Shown here: positions 35,691-39,691 of the stretch, piece by piece
Position numbering within the stretch: the stretch's first letter is position 1
Layout of the letters: each line of letters opens with the position of its first letter
DNA from: a virus
DNA length: 39,691 bases
Virus record (IMG/VR): IMGVR_UViG_3300042486_000071
Location: 1 to 39,691 of that record
Reading direction: 5' to 3' (one strand)
Translations under genes and position numbers: made by a program
Notes under the pieces: model-generated
Told to the model about the DNA's origin: nothing
The model's database searches: none
Seen by the model: only the letters and a program-made list of their open reading frames with translations

Positions 35691-36175
35691 CGCTGACAAT
35701 TCCAGACAAGATTGATGCAAGGAGCGTAGTTGGGTATGGTGATCCAGACTACGAGCTTAACTTGATGGACTTGGAGATTCTGAAACTACCTCCAAGAGAA
35801 TGTCCGCTGGTGCATAGGTTCACGCCGGGTATGTATATTCGGGAAATTTATATGCCGAAGGATACAATTCTTACAACCTTGCTCCATCTGACTACCCATC
35901 CATTCTTTATTATGAAAGGTGATGTGACTGTCTGGTATCACGGCATCCCTGCCCACCGCTACAAAACAGGCTACAGCGGCATTACAGAAGCAGGAACAAG
36001 GCGTATGCTTGCTACTCACAAAGACACAATCTGGACTACTTGCCATGTCACAGACTTAACTGATCCAGACGAAATTATTGACAGCATCACTTCAAGAGAC
36101 TTTAATCCTCACATCGCCAAGGAAGACCCAAGGGTGCAGAAGTGGCGGCATAACCGAACCGACTTAATCAAATGA
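35687..36175 (+). CDS. Cupin-like protein in the tail module, 162 aa
   Basis: The core REIYMPKDTILTTLLHLTTH, then PFFIMKGDVTVWYHG and the late strand THKDTIWTTCHVTD match a small single-domain cupin (beta-barrel), with conserved His in HLTTH and a GDVTVW turn. Similar proteins occur beside podovirus tail genes and have no known enzymatic role; a structural part of the tail or head-tail joint is likely. It is coupled by ATGA at both ends. Confidence 0.65.
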   Translation: MTLTIPDKIDARSVVGYGDPDYELNLMDLEILKLPPRECPLVHRFTPGMYIREIYMPKDTILTTLLHLTTHPFFIMKGDVTVWYHGIPAHRYKTGYSGITEAGTRRMLATHKDTIWTTCHVTDLTDPDEIIDSITSRDFNPHIAKEDPRVQKWRHNRTDLIK

Positions 36176-37275
36176 GATTCCTTCAGCATCCAGAAGATTT
36201 ACTTTTTAACAAACATCCAATGATGTTTCACTCCAGCGGATTCGCTATTGCTGCTGGTGTGGTAGCGGTTGGAGCAGCGGCAGGATCGGCGGCTATCTCA
36301 ATGTCAGCAGCAGATCGTGCAAAGCGGGCGCAAGGCAAAGCAGCAGCAGCATATAAAAAAGGACAACGCGAAGTCCAAAAGAGAATCGATGAGGTTAAGG
36401 TTCCAGAGTATAACCTTGCATCAATGATCGGTGATGCTGGTAGAATTTCACAATATAATAGAGGTGAATTGGAAAAGTTCCAGCCCGGAGCAGCGGCACT
36501 AAGGCAAAGGTCAGTTGGTCAACTTAACCAAGCAATGGATGTTACTGACCAATACTTGAGAGGCGAAATCCCCCAAGATGTCAGAGAACAAACCATGCGA
36601 AACATCGCTGAGTTTGGTGGTGCAGGATTCAACCCAGCAGTTGCAGGAAGGGCTGGTGGATTCCAAGCCGCACAAGCATTAGTTCCAAGACAATTTGGTT
36701 TAACCTCCCTTGATCTTCAAAGAACTGGGTTAGCTGCTACTTCTCAAATCCAAGGCACAGCACAGAACTGGCAGCAGTTGGCGAGAGCATTTACAGCAGA
36801 CCCATTGGATGTAGGTAGGGTTCAACTTGGATTCCAAACGGCAGCAGCAGAAGTTGGATTGCAAAAAGCAAGAATGACTGCTGGCGTTTACGAGAACATC
36901 TACGGAGCAAACAAAGAAAACATCGCCGCAAGCTACGCTGCACAACAAGCAGTAGGCCAAGGTGTATCTGACATTGGTAAGGCTACCTCTGGCGCGTTGA
37001 TGGGTATGAGTAATATTGGTGCTGCACAACAAGGACTTTCGTTTGGTGCTGGCGGTATGGGTGGAGGTATGGGAGGATTTGGTGGATCGGGAACTGGATT
37101 AGGAGCAACACCACTTTACAACACGCCATACACATTTACAACAAGAGCAGATCAATATGGTCAAGTTGCACCAAGCCGACTTTATCAAGGAGGAAACGTA
37201 GCTACTGGTGATTTGGCTGGAGGCAACGCAAATGTTCCAAGACCAACAGCGCAACAAACTGTTTACGGAGTATAA
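36172..37275 (+). CDS. Internal virion (ejection) protein, 367 aa
   Basis: An N-terminal membrane-like helix (FAIAAGVVAVGAAAGSAAIS) is followed by an Ala/Gln-rich helical body (LNQAMDVTDQYLRGEIPQDV; ENIAASYAAQQAVGQGVSDI) and a Gly-rich, flexible C-terminus (GAGGMGGGMGGFGGSGTGLG). This layout is that of ejection proteins that leave the virion and form a conduit through the host envelope. It starts the ejection cluster. Confidence 0.7.
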   Translation: MRFLQHPEDLLFNKHPMMFHSSGFAIAAGVVAVGAAAGSAAISMSAADRAKRAQGKAAAAYKKGQREVQKRIDEVKVPEYNLASMIGDAGRISQYNRGELEKFQPGAAALRQRSVGQLNQAMDVTDQYLRGEIPQDVREQTMRNIAEFGGAGFNPAVAGRAGGFQAAQALVPRQFGLTSLDLQRTGLAATSQIQGTAQNWQQLARAFTADPLDVGRVQLGFQTAAAEVGLQKARMTAGVYENIYGANKENIAASYAAQQAVGQGVSDIGKATSGALMGMSNIGAAQQGLSFGAGGMGGGMGGFGGSGTGLGATPLYNTPYTFTTRADQYGQVAPSRLYQGGNVATGDLAGGNANVPRPTAQQTVYGV

Positions 37276-37281
37276 AACACT

Positions 37282-38751
37282 ATGTCTATCGCAGAACTCA
37301 TAATGACAGGAACCAATCGCACATCACAAGATAGCGCATGGGTTGGAGATTCTTTGGCTAAACTTGGTCAGAATGTAGGACAAGCCTTGGCTCAACGCGA
37401 GCAGCAGAAGCAAGCGCAGGAGATGCTACCTATGTTTCAGCAGAGTATGCAGGAGTCGATGAAAAAGGCTGGAGAAGGTAAGTCGGGTGAGGCGTATTCC
37501 ATTTTGATGCCATTCTTGACTGACCCATCAGTTGCGAGGAATCCGTTTATGATGCCAGCATTAGAAGCTGGAATTAAAATGAATCAAATTGCAGCGGATG
37601 ACTTCTTGAGGAAGAGTCAGATTGATGCTTACAATACACGCACTACTGAAAAAGCCAGTCAAGGTATGGATAGTAGACAGGTCTATACTCCAGAAGAAAG
37701 AGCGAGAATGACATTGTTGGGTCAGAATCCTCCAGACACGACATACCCAGATCAGAATTTAATTTCTGATACAACAGCAGTATCGCAACCCATGACGCAA
37801 GGACAAACTGGAATGCCTGCAAATCAATTGGGTTCATCGACAATTGTAGAGCCTCCACTTCCAGAAGCAGTTCCAACAGAACCAATGCAAGAAGAGGGTG
37901 GTGCTACTGAAATGACATATAAAGGGCCACAAGTAAAAGCGGTTGAAAGCATGGCCGCATCAATCAAGTCTCCAGAATACAAGAAGGCACTTCTAAATTC
38001 TATTAAAAATCCAGCACCTCCAGAGCAAGTTGCTTCATTTAAACAATTTTCAGAACAATACAACTCGCTTCCAGAAAATAAAAAGATGGTAGTGATGCAA
38101 GACTTGTCTCTTGTTTTTGATTCTAATAAAAACTTTGAAAACAATAAAGCACAATTAGGAAAAGATTTTTATCCGCTTAAACCAGAGCAAAGCGATGCAA
38201 TTGGAAATAATATTACTGGAATAATTCTTGAACCTGTAACTGAAGCAAAGTCAATGACTGCTGGCGCAAAATCCGACTCAGTTACTTTTGGAACAAACAA
38301 AGAAGATATTGATAAATATCAAACCATATTTACTTCGGCTGCGACTGAATTGGCAGAAGGTAAACTTGGAAAGTTTTTGAAAGAAAATGGTGGTGTGTTT
38401 AATACAACATACACAGAATCTCCAGCAAAAGAAATTATTGATCCAGAAGCTCAAGCGGTTGATCCAGAAACTAAAGAAATAAAAAAAGTTCCCAGAAGTG
38501 TTATCTTGTATCAAAAAAATCTTGATCCTAATGACAAGAAAACTCCACTCATAGAACTTAGTGAAGGACAGCTTTCTGCATATCAAACAATCAAAAACTC
38601 TCCGAGTAGATTGCAGCAATTAAGAGCAGGGAATAGTAACTCTTCATTTGTTCGTATCGCGCCAACTGGCCCAACAAAAGAAGCGTCTAAATCAATGCCA
38701 CAGCAAATGCAACGTCCCCCACTTGGTTCTTTCTTTGGGATCAATAAATAA
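37282..38751 (+). CDS. Virion-associated protein, 489 aa
   Basis: This is a helical, Gln/Glu/Met-rich protein (LAKLGQNVGQALAQREQQKQ; AQEMLPMFQQSMQESMKKAG). A long Pro/Thr/Glu-rich middle segment (about 135-220) is followed by a second helical domain, and the end reads MPQQMQRPPLGSFFGINK. Position between two ejection-type genes and low-complexity composition support an internal virion protein. No enzymatic motif is visible. Confidence 0.6.
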   Translation: MSIAELIMTGTNRTSQDSAWVGDSLAKLGQNVGQALAQREQQKQAQEMLPMFQQSMQESMKKAGEGKSGEAYSILMPFLTDPSVARNPFMMPALEAGIKMNQIAADDFLRKSQIDAYNTRTTEKASQGMDSRQVYTPEERARMTLLGQNPPDTTYPDQNLISDTTAVSQPMTQGQTGMPANQLGSSTIVEPPLPEAVPTEPMQEEGGATEMTYKGPQVKAVESMAASIKSPEYKKALLNSIKNPAPPEQVASFKQFSEQYNSLPENKKMVVMQDLSLVFDSNKNFENNKAQLGKDFYPLKPEQSDAIGNNITGIILEPVTEAKSMTAGAKSDSVTFGTNKEDIDKYQTIFTSAATELAEGKLGKFLKENGGVFNTTYTESPAKEIIDPEAQAVDPETKEIKKVPRSVILYQKNLDPNDKKTPLIELSEGQLSAYQTIKNSPSRLQQLRAGNSNSSFVRIAPTGPTKEASKSMPQQMQRPPLGSFFGINK

Positions 38752-38792
38752 AAATCTTGGATTGGTTTAACCCATGAAGTAAATATAAAGGC

Positions 38793-39691
38793 ATGGAATT
38801 TTCTGTTCAATCAATAGCCAAAGCGCGGGAGGCTGGATACAACGACGATGAAATTATAGATTTCCTTGGACAGCAAAATGAAGGCTTCCGCAAAGCTAAA
38901 GATTCTGGATATAGTGTTGATGAGATCGTTGATTTTGCTTCAAAAAATCCTAATATTTTTGCTCCTCAAGAACCAGTAGGCACTTCTATTGGTCAAGAAA
39001 TCTCGCAAATACCAGCGGCACTCAAGCAATCATTTGGTCAACCGCTTGAAGCTATAGGGGAGACGGCACAAGTTGCTGGATTCCCGGCAGTAGCCACAGC
39101 ATTGAAAGGTGCGATTCAAGAACCAGAAGGTTATGTTTCTGCTGGTCAAAGATTCATGGAGCCACAAGAAGGTGAGTTCCAGATTGCAGGGTTTGCTCCC
39201 CAGTATGCACCAAGAGCTATTGCTGAACAAACTGGTCAGATTATTGGTAGTATTGGGACTCGTATTGCTGGTGCAGTTGCTGGCGGTGGACTTGGCGCAT
39301 TGATAAGTCCCGCTACAGGCGTTGCTGGCGCGGCAGCGGGTTCATTCGTAGGCCCAGCGTTGTTTGAAGCAGCGCAGATCGTCGGGCCAGTTGCCTTGGA
39401 GCGAGCAAAGAACAATGGCTACACAGAACCCACAGATAAGGACATGGCTTATGCGGTGGCAACTGCCGCTGGTTCTGGTTTGCTAAATGCGTTTGGCGCA
39501 AAGTATCTTCCGGGTGGCGAGAAGGCAGTTGGTTCATTTGCTAAACGACTTGCTGCGTCTTTCATTGGCGAAGGTGTTCCAGAAGGATTACAATCATTCA
39601 CTCAACAAGTGGGTGAGACTATAGAAACCAAGAAGGGAATACAGGTTAATCCTAAACAAGCTATCGGTGAAGCATTGATTGGTGGCGCGGC
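38793..39691 (+). CDS. Large internal virion protein, partial (5' end)
   Basis: The frame opens MEFSVQSIAKAREAGYNDDE and runs open for 299 codons to the window edge with no stop, so only the N-terminal part is present. Two SxxxAREAGYxxxEIxxFL-type repeats (residues 5-26 and 30-50, AGYNDDEIIDFLGQ and SGYSVDEIVDFASK) are followed by Gly/Ala-rich hydrophobic segments (IAGAVAGGGLGALISPATGV). This matches the N-terminus of large ejection proteins that start with short helical repeats and contain membrane-inserting stretches. The rest lies beyond the window. Confidence 0.7.
   Translation, partial: MEFSVQSIAKAREAGYNDDEIIDFLGQQNEGFRKAKDSGYSVDEIVDFASKNPNIFAPQEPVGTSIGQEISQIPAALKQSFGQPLEAIGETAQVAGFPAVATALKGAIQEPEGYVSAGQRFMEPQEGEFQIAGFAPQYAPRAIAEQTGQIIGSIGTRIAGAVAGGGLGALISPATGVAGAAAGSFVGPALFEAAQIVGPVALERAKNNGYTEPTDKDMAYAVATAAGSGLLNAFGAKYLPGGEKAVGSFAKRLAASFIGEGVPEGLQSFTQQVGETIETKKGIQVNPKQAIGEALIGGA

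Noticed and set aside
1-39691. tRNA genes, integrase, DNA polymerase or RNA polymerase
   Set aside because: I looked for cloverleaf-like sequence and for the motifs of these enzymes and found none. They may lie outside the window.

Overview
The window is a stretch of a tailed, podovirus-like bacteriophage genome. It carries a large terminase, a T7-type portal of about 830 residues, a scaffold, a major capsid protein, two tail-tube/nozzle-like proteins, internal virion (ejection) proteins and a lysis cassette. No integrase, tRNA, rRNA, CRISPR array or insertion sequence is visible. No DNA or RNA polymerase is visible either, so the genome probably continues beyond at least one edge; the last gene on the right is cut by the window end. 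Gene starts almost never have a Shine-Dalgarno sequence and are instead preceded by A/T-rich tracts. This fits a host such as Bacteroidota or another lineage with non-SD initiation, but the host is not determined.

Layout. Positions 1-444 are non-coding and repeat-rich. From 445 to 10656 all genes are on the minus strand. Reading in the direction of transcription they are: a small unknown gene, a PP-loop (PAPS reductase-like) enzyme, a two-gene HTH/replication-organiser pair, an orphan DNA cytosine methyltransferase, a DnaB-like helicase, small genes with a PDDEXK nuclease and several tiny basic proteins, a truncated NrdR-like zinc ribbon, two GT4-type glycosyltransferases, a SAM methyltransferase, a dCMP deaminase and small genes. 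Many of these are linked by 4-base ATGA overlaps, so they form translationally coupled operons. A short plus-strand island (10713-11633: XRE HTH, HNH nuclease, two small genes) sits inside this arm, followed by the terminase large subunit on the minus strand (11712-13586).

From 13599 to the right edge everything is on the plus strand: portal, scaffold, major capsid protein, decoration-like protein; then about 12 kb of fibre and adhesin modules (polyglycine adhesin, coiled-coil fibre, LamG-like lectin, two collagen-like fibres and small fibre-tip modules) that also enclose the lysis cassette (26236-27700); then nozzle-like protein, tail-tube adaptor-like protein, cupin-like protein and ejection proteins. 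The terminase is transcribed away from the rest of the packaging and head module.

The strongest unexplained signal is a family of 15 palindromes of consensus TTATCGKWWMCGATAA (12 exact, 3 with edge mismatches) scattered over both arms. Seven end 3-7 bases before an ATG, where a Shine-Dalgarno would normally be. One lies in the capsid leader, two lie just after stop codons, and five lie inside genes. They look like a genome-wide operator or stoperator-like system, or a translation-control element. A second regulatory layer is suggested by a 17-mer (AAAAAACTCTTGACATA) found exactly twice, upstream of the portal module and of the capsid gene, with a related copy forming a bidirectional promoter/operator next to the HTH gene. 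Two structured leaders, one before the replication operon with mutually exclusive pairings and one before the capsid gene, are further candidates for undescribed RNA control. All functional names come from reading motifs by eye; no database search was run.
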